The translations under genes and the position numbers were made by a program. A stretch of 64,000 bases of DNA from a bacterium (GTDB taxonomy: Bacteria; Planctomycetota; SZUA-567). The stretch's first letter is position 1; every line of letters starts with the position of its first letter. The notes under the pieces are model-generated. The model searched no databases. It saw only the letters and a list, made by a program, of their open reading frames with translations, and had not been told where the DNA came from. Shown here piece after piece: positions 1-9,632 of this stretch. The stretch covers positions 124,001-188,000 of the forward strand of contig QKCJ01000031.1 of NCBI GenBank assembly GCA_003245715.1. The letters are read 5' to 3'.

Positions 1-2539
1 CAGTAAGAAGAATTGCATGGGCATACTTTGACTCAAATTCAGGATTGTTAAGCCAACTGTAGACCGCGCCAAGATCAGTTCCCCTATTACCGGCAGCGGG
101 GGTTATCCCTTCGGCAGGGCTTACTGTAGTATTAAAGTTTCTGGTTTCAAATTCATAACCGGGAAAATCCTTTTTAAATCGTGGCATAAGATTAAGGCTG
201 GCAGAGTAGCGGGTTGTCTTTTTATTGCCTGACTGCATTGAGGCGGAGTTATCAACCAACAGCAGTAATTTACGATTTTGCCCTGCATTATCAGAAACAT
301 CAATACTCGGATCAAAGACCGCCAAAATCAGCAACACAACCACCGGAAGACGAAGCGCCAGAAGAAGTGCGGCAATTTTACGTCCACGGTTTTTATAGAG
401 CCGGTAACCAGAGAGTACAGTAACCGCAATCAGAACAAGAATAATAAGCGCAGTAACTAGCGGTTCAAAACCAGGATACCAGTTAATGGCAAACGGAATC
501 ATAACCGGTGCAGAAACTGTAGCCGGCGTCTTTTTGGGGACACGGTAACCGCCATTAGCGAGCCACCCCTCAAGAACAAAACAGAACAGCCCCAGCAGTA
601 GTAAATAAGGATAAAGCTGCAGACCACTGTCCTGGCGGACAAGCCACTCTGAAAGTTCAGCGCCGGACAAATCAGGTACAACCCGGTATTTGATGCCACC
701 GATCACACTCTCTTTATCAGCCGTCAGAAAATTACGATCCGCCTCCCGGGCATCAGGTGAAACTGCGACAAATTTCCGCCCCTCTTGCGAATTAAGCGCA
801 TACACCCCGCGGTAACTGATCGCCGGAAGTTTATCAACGGTGTACTCTTTATTACTTCCGGTAATCTCCCTGACAGCCACGGCACTGCTTATCCCGTTTT
901 CCGGAAGTTGCTGACCGGCAATAATATTTATAACATTATCATCTGAAGATTTGGTAATACCCAGCCGGGCAAGATTCTGGACAAAAGCAACAAACGCAGG
1001 TTTGAAGGTAAAATTCGAGGCTTTGCCATCAAGGGGCAACGCACTAATGAACACCTGGCCACGACCATAATTTTTATGGATCAACGCAGGCTGCTTTGCA
1101 GTAAGGGTTGCCAGTACTGAAGATTTGTTATCAGGATTTATTTTACTGAAACTCTCAACCCAGACCTTGCCAAGCGTAAGTCTGCCGCCACTATCAAGGC
1201 CGTCCCACAATGCCGATTTAAAGTCCTGAATTACAAGTTCCTGCCGCGGTTTAAGTTCAACCTTACCGGCAAACTGCCCCCCGCACCATTCAGGCAGTGA
1301 GCTATTACTGCTGCCATTGGCCGCCGGCAACAACAGCAGCGCTCCTCCGGCCTTAACATACTCTGAAAGCTCCCCGTAGGCGCCACGATCAAGAGCCCCG
1401 GCCTGAGCAATAACCAGCGGCACATTATTAGCCGACAAGCTGCTTTTGATATTTGACGCGGTGATATATTCAGGAAGCAGACCCGAAAGCGTTCCTTTAC
1501 TGTCAGGCGAGAGCGCGCGTTGCAAAAAGCGTCCCTGCAGCTTGTCGGTAACTAGCAGCACATGGTGTTTTTGTGAAGCATCAAAAGCCAGAAATGCCTC
1601 ATTGGCAATCAAGTCCCCGTCAATATTAAGTCCCGCGCGCAACCAGTTAAACCCTTCAAGCACACCTTCAGCATTAACGCGCAGAATATAATCTTTCCCC
1701 GCCTGTAACTGTGCGAAACTGTCACTCTCCGCACCATTACTCTGGCGGATAAAAACACTAACTCCATTATCTTTTGCACTCTGAGATTTAAGCCGGATAT
1801 TAATCGGTATATCCTGCCCGGCAAGGCGTACACCCTTGTCTGCAGCGATGCTTTCAATTGCAACAGAAGAGTCCCCTGCTTTTTCATGTTTGAGTGCATG
1901 CACAAAAACCTGAATGTCATCTGGCACCTCTTCTTTTTTTATCTTCCACTGATACTCCTGCAGATCGGTTATGATATGAATCTGCCTGACCATGCCATTG
2001 GTTGATTGCAGCAATTTTACTGCTTTTGAAAGAGCCAGTGCAGGACTTCCTGCTGAGTCAGTTGGTTGGATCAGTTTAGAAAGGGTCTCTGTTGTGTCTT
2101 TGTCTGCGAAATTAAAGTCAGGTAAAAAAGCATCATCGACCACCCCGACCAGCGCATAAACATCATCCCCGCGCCCCGGAGCCAGAATTGCCTGCAGACG
2201 GTCGGCAGCCTGTTGCCAGAGTGTAACGCCATTTTTATTACGCGCCTTCATTGAGGCGGAATTATCAAGAATGATTACCCGCGCCGCGTTTTGCCCGCTG
2301 GCCAGATACTGCTCAACAACCGGACGCGCCAACGCAAATAAGAGCGCAGCAATAAACGCGCACCTCAACAACAGCACCAGCCACTGAAAGATCTTGCGCC
2401 GTGAATTCATCCGTGGATCAATACGGGTAAAAAACATCAGACTCGGCATGATCTTAGTTCGCACCTTGCCCTTAAAGAGCAGATGGAATATCACCGGCAG
2501 CGCCGCCAGAGGCAGCATGTATAAAAAAAGCATATTCAT
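1..2539 (-). CDS. Double von Willebrand factor A membrane protein (BatA-like), 3' end outside window
   Basis: About 846 residues are readable without a stop from ATG 2539 to the window edge, so the C-terminus is missing. Residues 1-22 and about 53-72 are hydrophobic, as in BatA N-termini. A VWA domain follows with MIDAS motif DNSASM at about D92. After a long extracytoplasmic-looking linker there is a membrane segment near 640-658, then two more (about 694-713 and 723-745), and a second VWA domain with another DNSASM at about D763. VWA domains bind divalent metal and partner proteins; MoxR-linked VWA proteins are thought to act in chaperone-like complexes at the membrane. The start overlaps the DUF58 stop by one base (TAATG), which implies translational coupling. 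The second half looks like a separate protein in its own right, so this seems to be a fusion. The precise function is unknown. Confidence 0.85.
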   Translation of the reverse strand, partial: MNMLFLYMLPLAALPVIFHLLFKGKVRTKIMPSLMFFTRIDPRMNSRRKIFQWLVLLLRCAFIAALLFALARPVVEQYLASGQNAARVIILDNSASMKARNKNGVTLWQQAADRLQAILAPGRGDDVYALVGVVDDAFLPDFNFADKDTTETLSKLIQPTDSAGSPALALSKAVKLLQSTNGMVRQIHIITDLQEYQWKIKKEEVPDDIQVFVHALKHEKAGDSSVAIESIAADKGVRLAGQDIPINIRLKSQSAKDNGVSVFIRQSNGAESDSFAQLQAGKDYILRVNAEGVLEGFNWLRAGLNIDGDLIANEAFLAFDASQKHHVLLVTDKLQGRFLQRALSPDSKGTLSGLLPEYITASNIKSSLSANNVPLVIAQAGALDRGAYGELSEYVKAGGALLLLPAANGSSNSSLPEWCGGQFAGKVELKPRQELVIQDFKSALWDGLDSGGRLTLGKVWVESFSKINPDNKSSVLATLTAKQPALIHKNYGRGQVFISALPLDGKASNFTFKPAFVAFVQNLARLGITKSSDDNVINIIAGQQLPENGISSAVAVREITGSNKEYTVDKLPAISYRGVYALNSQEGRKFVAVSPDAREADRNFLTADKESVIGGIKYRVVPDLSGAELSEWLVRQDSGLQLYPYLLLLGLFCFVLEGWLANGGYRVPKKTPATVSAPVMIPFAINWYPGFEPLVTALIILVLIAVTVLSGYRLYKNRGRKIAALLLALRLPVVVLLILAVFDPSIDVSDNAGQNRKLLLLVDNSASMQSGNKKTTRYSASLNLMPRFKKDFPGYEFETRNFNTTVSPAEGITPAAGNRGTDLGAVYSWLNNPEFESKYAHAILLT

Positions 2540-3432
2540 TATAGACGTCTTGCCCTAGTCATAACCGCGCTCATCAGCGGCATGTCTGTTGTAATAAAAG
2601 AATAATCCGCGCCAGCAGCCCCCGCACCATAACGCAGACTCTCAAGCCAGTTATTAACCTCAGCACTATAAGCCACGCGCAGATCATCAAATGAAGCTTC
2701 GATCTTCTGACTCGTCTCGCTGTCACGGACTTCATAAATCCCCTGCCCCTCCAGAACCAGCTCGCCGCTATCCAGCACATGCAGCAGCGCCACATCATGC
2801 CCGGCCTGTTTCATGCGGGCAATTTGCTTCTGCAAAGAAGTGTAATCTTCAAGAAAATCCGAGATAACTATCGCCAAAGTTTTACGCTTCCAGCGCTCAA
2901 GCAATTTTTCCAGCATCAGCGCCGCCGTGCCGTCACCGGACGGTTTGATCTCTTCAAAACCAGACCAGAGCATCGCCATCTTGTCAAACGATCCCGCTTT
3001 TTCGTGAAAGATGTGCTCCGCCCCAAAAGTCGCCATAGAAGCGCAATCACCCTGATTGAAGAGTACATACAAAAACGAGCAAGCAAGCTCGGCGGCATAA
3101 TCAAATTTCGTCTTCTCGCCATGCTGCGACCAATCCATACTCGCCGAGCAGTCAAGTATCACACACGCTTCAAGCGTTGTCTCTTCATGACTCTTACGGA
3201 TCATGAATTTATCTGAGCGGGCATAAACCATCCAGTCGATTTTATCCGCCGGATCACCAGGAACATACTGGCGGTACTCGGCAAACTCAACCGACGAGCC
3301 ATAGTGACGTGAGCGGTGCAAGCCCTGCTTCAAACCATCAGCAGAGTGGCGCGCGGCAATAGTTACCCCGTGAAGCTGGTTGACCATCGCTCCTGAAAGA
3401 TATTTGAATTTGGTTGGAGTTGTCGCGGACAT
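2539..3432 (-). CDS. DUF58 domain protein
   Basis: This 297-residue soluble protein has the DUF58 hallmark region at about residues 50-100 (PGDPADKIDWMVYARSDKF, then ILDCSASM). DUF58 is a VWA-like fold commonly encoded next to MoxR ATPases. No transmembrane segment is evident, whereas many family members carry two N-terminal ones. The ATG overlaps the MoxR stop (TGATG) and its own stop overlaps the VWA gene start, so three genes are translationally coupled. It probably acts as a metal-binding adaptor between the MoxR ATPase and the membrane VWA protein. The family assignment is firm; the cellular role is inferred from context. Confidence 0.9.
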   Translation of the reverse strand: MSATTPTKFKYLSGAMVNQLHGVTIAARHSADGLKQGLHRSRHYGSSVEFAEYRQYVPGDPADKIDWMVYARSDKFMIRKSHEETTLEACVILDCSASMDWSQHGEKTKFDYAAELACSFLYVLFNQGDCASMATFGAEHIFHEKAGSFDKMAMLWSGFEEIKPSGDGTAALMLEKLLERWKRKTLAIVISDFLEDYTSLQKQIARMKQAGHDVALLHVLDSGELVLEGQGIYEVRDSETSQKIEASFDDLRVAYSAEVNNWLESLRYGAGAAGADYSFITTDMPLMSAVMTRARRL

Positions 3433-4535
3433 CAGGCCTCCGGTTCTTTGACCGTCTCAAGCAGACGCTTGACAATTTCATCTGAATCAACATTTTCACC
3501 ACGGGCAGCAAAATTACAAAAGACCCTGTGCCTCAAAACCGGATACGCCATCGCCCGCACATCCTCGCAGGAAATATTAACCCGGCCATCAAAGGCCGCA
3601 CGAGTCTGCGCGCCAAGAAGCAGGAACTGTCCAGCACGGGGACCAGCCCCCCACTTGACCATCTGCTTGATAAAGTCTGGAGAATCCGGATTATCAGGAC
3701 GCGTCGAGCGAACCAGCGTAGACGCGTAACGGGCAACATGCCGGCTTACGGGGATGTCACGGATCGCTGTCTGCATGGCAAGAACTTCCTCGCCGGTCAT
3801 AACCTTCTTAGGCGTGGCCTGTGAGGAGCCGAGTGTGCGAAGAAGAATATCCTCCTCTTCCTGCGCGTCAGGATACTCGACATTAATGCAGAACATAAAA
3901 CGGTCAAGCTGCGCTTCTGGAAGTGGATACGTTCCTTCCTGCTCGATCGGGTTTTGCGTAGCGAGAACCAGAAACGGGTTACGTAATTTCAGCGTATGAC
4001 CTGAAGCAGTAACGCGTCTCTCCTGCATCGCCTCAAGCAGAGCGGCCTGAGTCTTTGGCGGGGTACGGTTAATTTCATCCGCAAGAAGGATATTGGTAAA
4101 TACCGGTCCCTTCTTGAAACAGAAACGCCGAGCATGGGTAACGGGATCTTCCTCAAGAATTTCCGCGCCGGTAATATCAGTCGGCATCAGGTCAGGCGTA
4201 AACTGAATACGCTTGAAGCGCAACTCAAGAATGTCTGAGATCGTCTTAATCAGCAACGTCTTGGCCAGTCCCGGCGCTCCGACAAGCAGACAGTGTCCGC
4301 CAGCAAAAAGAGCAGTCAACACCTGATTGACCACCTCCCGCTGGCCGACAATAAACTTCGCAGTTTCCTCTTCCATCTGACTGCGGGCTTCCAGGATCAT
4401 AGTCAGCATGCCTTCAGTGCTAAGCCCCTTGAGGTGCGCAGCATTACCCTCCTTCTCAGACTTGGACTCCTTCTCTTCTTCCTCACCCCCAGCCAGATCA
4501 TCAAGCTCAGGCTCTTTCTCAATATCAAGTTCCAT
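3432..4535 (-). CDS. MoxR family AAA+ ATPase
   Basis: The 367-residue protein has a Walker A motif GAPGLAKT, a Walker B motif LLADEINR and the ATQNPIEQEGTYPLPEAQLDRF block typical in wording of MoxR ATPases (sensor 1 and arginine-finger region). The first 60 residues are highly charged (Glu/Lys-rich) and precede the conserved core, an extension not needed for the fold. A ribosome site AGGA lies 5 bases before ATG 4535. MoxR proteins are thought to remodel or mature VWA-containing partners, and here the partners follow immediately in the operon. The family call is secure; the substrate is unknown. Confidence 0.95.
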   Translation of the reverse strand: MELDIEKEPELDDLAGGEEEEKESKSEKEGNAAHLKGLSTEGMLTMILEARSQMEEETAKFIVGQREVVNQVLTALFAGGHCLLVGAPGLAKTLLIKTISDILELRFKRIQFTPDLMPTDITGAEILEEDPVTHARRFCFKKGPVFTNILLADEINRTPPKTQAALLEAMQERRVTASGHTLKLRNPFLVLATQNPIEQEGTYPLPEAQLDRFMFCINVEYPDAQEEEDILLRTLGSSQATPKKVMTGEEVLAMQTAIRDIPVSRHVARYASTLVRSTRPDNPDSPDFIKQMVKWGAGPRAGQFLLLGAQTRAAFDGRVNISCEDVRAMAYPVLRHRVFCNFAARGENVDSDEIVKRLLETVKEPEA

Positions 4536-4597
4536 AAATATCCTAACATTAATATGCGGTCAATTTCAGGTATGAATTTTTCAGATCAAATTTTCTA

Positions 4598-6136
4598 CTA
4601 ACGGATCATTGAATATACGACAAGGTTCATGCCAAGCTGCATCGCGGAATTAGCCTCATAAGCCTTAGCCAGCGGCAATTCCATTCCGTTCCAGCCGGCA
4701 GCCAGATCAAACGGAGAGTAGATAACCGCCGGTTGATTGTCAATCATAACCGCCTCTAGAAGCGGCGCGTTAAGCTTGGGGAACTCTTTTCTAACTGCCG
4801 GAGAATAATTTACGGCGTTAATCTGAAAAGCGGTGTTAAAGAGATCATGCGCCGGGTCTACAGTTGAGAATTTTGCACCGGGCAGAACTTTATTGACTTC
4901 CCTCTTAACAGCAGTAGCAAAGGTCTTGAGGCCAAGACTGTTGTTAATCAGCAGCACCCCGCCCTTCTGGAAGAAGCTGCGCAGCTTGGCAACCTCTGCG
5001 TCGTTAAAGGTGAAATCATCAAGCCCCTCAAGGTACAAAAACGGGAACTTGCTGATATCATCCTTAGCCAGATTCACCCCAACACGCTTGAGTGAAACAC
5101 GTACCGCAGAGTCCGAACGCAGGCGCTGCAGTAATTTTGCCGCGGCTCCGGGATGATTATTCCACGCGCCGCTGTGCTTGATCTGCGCGAAGACAAATTC
5201 ATCAGTCGGAATCTTGTTGTCAACGCTGCCGAAGTACTCCGGCTTTGCCTCTTCACGTGCGGCCTTGCCATAGCCAGAGATATAAGCGAAAATGTTTACG
5301 CCTATTTTTCGTGCCGTGTTAATATCATAATATGTCGCCTGCTTGATGCCGTTGACATTACGCCCGTCCCAGCCACAACCAAGGCCAAAACGCGAGATTA
5401 TCACCCCAAGACGCGAACCGATGTAAATACCTTCAAGCAGTGGCTGGCTGATCTCTTTAGCGTTTATAACTGTCGCAGTATCAACACTGGTTGCAATGTG
5501 ATAGATCGGGTGGTCAAGCGGAATGGCGCGGATTGAATAATCCGGGAAGGCTTCCTTCATTTTATCCTTGACCGATTTGTAAAAGTACGGTGAACCGGCA
5601 ATTGAGTCAAAGATCAGGGTACCGCCGCGCAGGACGTATGAACGCAGCATGGAAAGCTGTTCCTGAGTGAAACGGACCGTACGCCCGCCACTGAAAAAGA
5701 GTGACGGTGTCTGCAACGGGTCACCGTGAAAAGACGCCAGCGGGATTGTGTCATTGCTGTAGGGCGTTCCCAGAAACTTACCGGCGAGCTTGACGATACT
5801 GCCCAAATCACCCGGACACATATTCCAGTCTGTAACCACCATTTTATTACCATCTTCAAGCGGGAAATTTGCAGACTCACCCCAGACAACCTTGGCGGCA
5901 ATTTTCGGAGAAGACGGCTGGCGCTTACGCTCACTGCGGCGAAGCGGTGTTACCGGAAGGGGCAAGGGCGGGAAAGCCTCGCCACCTGAGATACGACGCG
6001 GAGCAGCTTTAGGCGGAGGGCCAAGCGGCTTGAGCCAGTCACTCTCATCTGCACGCAATTCAGTGCAGTAGCCAAACAGAATCGTCAGCGCGGCAAGCAC
6101 GCCGCACAACTTCTTGAATACCGATAACTCATACAT
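4598..6136 (-). CDS. Secreted protein with two DUF4159 modules
   Basis: The 512-residue protein starts with a hydrophobic signal-like stretch (about residues 8-28), then a Pro/Arg-rich linker. Two similar modules follow, at about 80-300 and 310-512. Each has the DUF4159 pattern: an aligned strand, a hydrophobic LRSYVLRGGTLIFD or LRSFFQKGGVLLINN segment, an FPDYSI/LPGAKF-type segment, a DHPIYH or AHDLFNTAF element and a late GW(D/N)G site. DUF4159 proteins are periplasmic or membrane-associated and recur in MoxR/VWA operons of Planctomycetes and relatives. The gene sits 34 bases after the PA14/TPR gene and 63 before moxR, consistent with one transcript. The fold resembles glutamine-amidotransferase-like sheets, but no catalytic residue is evident and the function is unknown. 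Confidence 0.8.
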   Translation of the reverse strand: MYELSVFKKLCGVLAALTILFGYCTELRADESDWLKPLGPPPKAAPRRISGGEAFPPLPLPVTPLRRSERKRQPSSPKIAAKVVWGESANFPLEDGNKMVVTDWNMCPGDLGSIVKLAGKFLGTPYSNDTIPLASFHGDPLQTPSLFFSGGRTVRFTQEQLSMLRSYVLRGGTLIFDSIAGSPYFYKSVKDKMKEAFPDYSIRAIPLDHPIYHIATSVDTATVINAKEISQPLLEGIYIGSRLGVIISRFGLGCGWDGRNVNGIKQATYYDINTARKIGVNIFAYISGYGKAAREEAKPEYFGSVDNKIPTDEFVFAQIKHSGAWNNHPGAAAKLLQRLRSDSAVRVSLKRVGVNLAKDDISKFPFLYLEGLDDFTFNDAEVAKLRSFFQKGGVLLINNSLGLKTFATAVKREVNKVLPGAKFSTVDPAHDLFNTAFQINAVNYSPAVRKEFPKLNAPLLEAVMIDNQPAVIYSPFDLAAGWNGMELPLAKAYEANSAMQLGMNLVVYSMIR

Positions 6137-6169
6137 ACCAGTCCCCTTTTTTAATAAGGCAGTAAACCG

Positions 6170-8653
6170 TTATTTTTTATTATCCTCAATATCCAGCTCT
6201 TTCGCCCGCGCTCCGGCGTAAGTCTGCGGATAACTCTTTACCAGAATTTCCTTATACTTCTTCGCTTCATCAACCCGCCCGGTCTTTACCGCCGCAAGCG
6301 CCGCCTGATACAAAAGACCGCTGGTCGCCACTGCCGCGGGTCTGGTGTTAAGCCCGGCCAGCACCTCAAAATACGCCTTATCATACTCCTCAAGCGCAAA
6401 ATAACACTTGGAAAGCAGTAGTATAGATTCTGTATTAAGCAACTCAAGCGGGTTCTCTTCACGTAATTCAATGATGGCGTCTACTACGTTTTTAAACTCG
6501 CCCTTAGCCAGCCAGACCTCACAGCTCTGAATTTTCCCCCGCCTCTTTAACTTCATCTCCTCAAGCTTCGCGCCTTCAAGATCCGGACTTAATTTTTTAA
6601 GCAGAGTTAACGCGTCATCCAGCTTGTTCTCAAGCAGAAAAACCTTCGCCAGTAGCATCTGCGCCTCTTTAGCCTGCCTGAATTCGACCTTGCCCGCAGA
6701 AACTTCAGTGAGCTTATCAGTGCGTATCAGCTTTGCAACATCATCCGACCTCCCCCATACCTCAAGCAGGAGCTTTGCGTAAATAATCTTAAGCCCGGTA
6801 ACGTCAACCCCGCTTAATTTATTCTTTCTGATACTCGCCAGCCCACGTTCGCACAAAGCCTTGGCCCTGGGATAATCCCGCAGTACCGAACCGGAAATAA
6901 AATCAATCAGCGCGTTATAATTCTTTAACTCGTCATAAGCCAGATTAATGTCCTTAAGCTTTTCTATCCGGAGCGCGACCGCGTTGGCAAGGCCACTGTT
7001 ATCTACCGGAACCGCAAGAGCCGAGACCGCCAACAAATCATCAAGACCGGCGCCACCAAGATCAGAGCTGCGGAATTTTTTAGCCGCCTCATGATAGCGC
7101 TTGCCGCTCCACTTTTCCCAGGTATTCCAGTCAGCCATTACATTAACCACACGCTGTAATGAAATCCCCTCCCCCTTGACCTCGACCTTAACCAGAGCTG
7201 CCGGCATCACCAGTGAAACTGACGCCCCACGACGGTTATACCCACCATCAAAGGTCCAGAGAATTTTCTTAGGATCAGAAAACGGATTATAACTTTTCGC
7301 GTGATTGGTACGCAGAAGGTTAAAACCCATTTCAACAAATGCATCACCGGTTGATTCTGTAACAATAACCGAATCTATCCGCGACCAGTCGATAATAAGC
7401 GGATTTTTTTCAGGATTTTTCGCTTCCGCCTTAATCAGACGATACCGGCTGATCTTGCCAAAATCCGCTTCTTCGATAATGCTGACGCCTTTCTTGCCGG
7501 GCTTTGTCCAACCAGCCGCAGCACAGAAACGTCCGTCAACATAAACATTATAGTACTCGTAAAGATGCCTTCCCTTGCCGAGCTTGACCTTTCCCTTATG
7601 CTCTCCGTAACGCCCACCCCATACACTATGCGGACCACCCCACGAAGTTACAAGTTTTCCGTCAATTACAACAAATGATGCATCTTCAGACATTGTTGAG
7701 AAATAATAATCGCCTTCCTCGTCAATATTGATATAGCCGCGATACTTTACCAGCATATCATCCGGCGCGGCACGCTCGATAGTTCCATGGAAGACCCGCG
7801 CAGTCAGGTTACGGGTTATCAGCGCTGTATTTTCATTCCATAAATCAAGCGCCTTTTTAAAGTCATAAACATGCCGCCCGAGTCCTTTGCGAACCTCGAT
7901 AATAACCCCGGAATCAGGCTCCCATTTCGGCGCACCGGAGATTTCCTTCTCATCCATATAAACCTGATAAAGCTTGGCATTAGCAGATGCGTCAAAGGCA
8001 ATCTCAACCTTCTCGCCCTTCTTCTGCCAGATAATCTGCGAGCCTACGCGTTTGCCGTCAGCGGTAACAACCGCAACATGAACCTTCTCTTCATCAAGCC
8101 AGCCAGAGGGCAGAAAAATCTTTCCCGTACCGCCAAAATAATTATCCTTATAAACCTCAACCCAGAAACGCAGGGGACTCTGGGCAACATCCCAGGCACC
8201 CGGTTTGCGTTTAGGCTTTTCTGGCTTCTTCTCTGCCTGCGGTTTTTCTTTTTCAGAACCCTGCGTCTTAGTCTTTACAGTCGCAGGCTTTTCTCCACCT
8301 TTAACGGACTTATCTTTATCCGTAGCAGAAGGCTTGGTTGTTTTATCTTTTTCAGGACTGGCCTTTACCGCCCCTTTACTCTCGTCAGTTGATTTTTTAT
8401 CAGTATTTCCAGTAACTTTTTCAGCAGCATCATTTTTCGCCGCAGCATTCTTGACCGGTGTCTTGCTATCTGCCGTATCAGCAGATGCTTTAACCTCTGC
8501 CGTGTTTTCATTTTTATCACCACTATTTCCGTTTTCTGCCGAATAAAGACCTCCCCTAAGCAGAAACAAAAAAGCAGAACATAAAAGCAGAGCTAAAAAC
8601 CGGTTAAGCGTATTTTTTATATTTTTATTAACAAATGTCATTAATAATGCCAT
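6170..8653 (-). CDS. Exported PA14-like and TPR-repeat protein
   Basis: The protein has 827 residues. A signal peptide or N-terminal anchor covers about residues 15-40, followed by a Lys/Ala/Glu/Thr-rich low-complexity linker to about residue 150. About 270-380 resembles a PA14 beta-barrel (sequence blocks YRGYINIDEEGDYYFSTMSE and DGKLVTSWGG). The C-terminal 300 residues are helical with tetratricopeptide-like repeats (LLLSKCYFALEEYDKAYFEV). PA14 domains often bind carbohydrate, and TPRs bind protein. It is the first gene of the MoxR/VWA operon and likely a cell-envelope component of that complex. Two in-frame ATGs exist (8653 and 8641); an AGGA touches the first and is 12 bases from the second, so 8641 is a possible start. 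The domain call comes from pattern only. Confidence 0.7.
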   Translation of the reverse strand: MALLMTFVNKNIKNTLNRFLALLLCSAFLFLLRGGLYSAENGNSGDKNENTAEVKASADTADSKTPVKNAAAKNDAAEKVTGNTDKKSTDESKGAVKASPEKDKTTKPSATDKDKSVKGGEKPATVKTKTQGSEKEKPQAEKKPEKPKRKPGAWDVAQSPLRFWVEVYKDNYFGGTGKIFLPSGWLDEEKVHVAVVTADGKRVGSQIIWQKKGEKVEIAFDASANAKLYQVYMDEKEISGAPKWEPDSGVIIEVRKGLGRHVYDFKKALDLWNENTALITRNLTARVFHGTIERAAPDDMLVKYRGYINIDEEGDYYFSTMSEDASFVVIDGKLVTSWGGPHSVWGGRYGEHKGKVKLGKGRHLYEYYNVYVDGRFCAAAGWTKPGKKGVSIIEEADFGKISRYRLIKAEAKNPEKNPLIIDWSRIDSVIVTESTGDAFVEMGFNLLRTNHAKSYNPFSDPKKILWTFDGGYNRRGASVSLVMPAALVKVEVKGEGISLQRVVNVMADWNTWEKWSGKRYHEAAKKFRSSDLGGAGLDDLLAVSALAVPVDNSGLANAVALRIEKLKDINLAYDELKNYNALIDFISGSVLRDYPRAKALCERGLASIRKNKLSGVDVTGLKIIYAKLLLEVWGRSDDVAKLIRTDKLTEVSAGKVEFRQAKEAQMLLAKVFLLENKLDDALTLLKKLSPDLEGAKLEEMKLKRRGKIQSCEVWLAKGEFKNVVDAIIELREENPLELLNTESILLLSKCYFALEEYDKAYFEVLAGLNTRPAAVATSGLLYQAALAAVKTGRVDEAKKYKEILVKSYPQTYAGARAKELDIEDNKK

Positions 8654-8760
8654 TCCTAAACATTAATCATCAACAATTTCAGTTAAAATACTGTAGACAA
8701 ATACAACACATGCTGCATTTTACCACATTCAACCAATGAAAAGCTAATCAACAGGAGCAA

Positions 8761-9507
8761 TCAGTCAAATTTTGTGATCGGGATGATAACAGCCCCTTTT
8801 TCACGCCCCTGTTTATATTCCTCCTGAGAAATTTTCTCAATTACGATGTTATCAAAATAATAGACAGAAGCCGGATAACAGGCATAAAGCATCACCTTCA
8901 TCTCGGTAACCTTCTTAGCCAGCTTGGTCGGAAAAAACACCTGTGAAACCCGACGCCACTCCTGCTGCTTACCCTTCACAGGATAAGGATTTGCAATTGT
9001 CTCCCAGATACGCCGCTTACGTCCGCGCAGATCAGCATAACCCCGCACCCACATCTTCGACTGACCAATTTCCCCTACCGTGCCTTTAAAATCAAAGGTA
9101 AGCCTGTAAGCCTGATCAGGTTCAACAGGAATAGAGACAGAATAGAATGATAAGCCGTAAGTATCAGAAATAGAATTTTTGGCAGCATCCGGAAATACCC
9201 ATTCATCCATGCCGATCTTCTTCCAGTGTTCTACCATTTCAATCTCGGAAATACGAGTGTCAAAACGGATAACCATATTCTTCTTGTTTGCCGAATCAGG
9301 ATGAGAAATCCAAACAACACCCTTACCATCAGGTTGTTGCCAGAATTGCGGGCCATTTTTATTTTCAGGATCAGGCGTGTTTAAATCGCCATTCTTGACA
9401 AGGTTTTCACCTGCAGACAAAGAAAATCCCGGAATTGCATAAAACGCAATAACCGCTACCGCAATTAAAAAAGAGAATCTTGCCATACGAACAACCTTTA
9501 TCTGCAT
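8761..9507 (-). CDS. Secreted carbohydrate-binding-like protein
   Basis: This 248-residue protein has an N-terminal signal peptide (hydrophobic residues 10-30, cleavage likely after a Ser-Leu-Ser-Ala segment). The mature part opens with NLVKNGDLNTPD, close to the NLxxNGDFE start of jelly-roll carbohydrate-binding modules (CBM4/9-like). It ends with strands such as VTEMKVMLYACYPASVYYFDNI that fit the same fold. It lies 107 bases upstream of the PA14/TPR gene on the same strand and may share its transcript. There is no catalytic motif. Ligand and role are unknown. Confidence 0.6.
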   Translation of the reverse strand: MQIKVVRMARFSFLIAVAVIAFYAIPGFSLSAGENLVKNGDLNTPDPENKNGPQFWQQPDGKGVVWISHPDSANKKNMVIRFDTRISEIEMVEHWKKIGMDEWVFPDAAKNSISDTYGLSFYSVSIPVEPDQAYRLTFDFKGTVGEIGQSKMWVRGYADLRGRKRRIWETIANPYPVKGKQQEWRRVSQVFFPTKLAKKVTEMKVMLYACYPASVYYFDNIVIEKISQEEYKQGREKGAVIIPITKFD

Positions 9508-9550
9508 AATTTCACAAAATCAAAGATAGAGACGAATTTTATATTCAATT

Positions 9551-9585
9551 AGTGTGCCAAATTAATATTTTGAATTCGACACACT
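9551..9585 (-). terminator. 13-bp hairpin after birA
   Basis: Arms 9551-9563 and 9573-9585 pair over 13 positions in the minus-strand RNA (two of them G-U) around a 9-base loop. What follows is AT-rich rather than a clean U-tract, so this may be an inefficient terminator or a processing site between birA and the secreted-protein gene. Confidence 0.5.
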
Positions 9586-9632
9586 TCCGGAGCAGGATCA
9601 TAAAAAGGCAGGATAACACGCAAAAAGGGTAG

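Noticed and set aside
7871-8546. Long plus-strand frames opposite the PA14/TPR gene
   Set aside because: They mirror the Lys/Ala/Glu-rich linker of the minus-strand gene and show no family signature.
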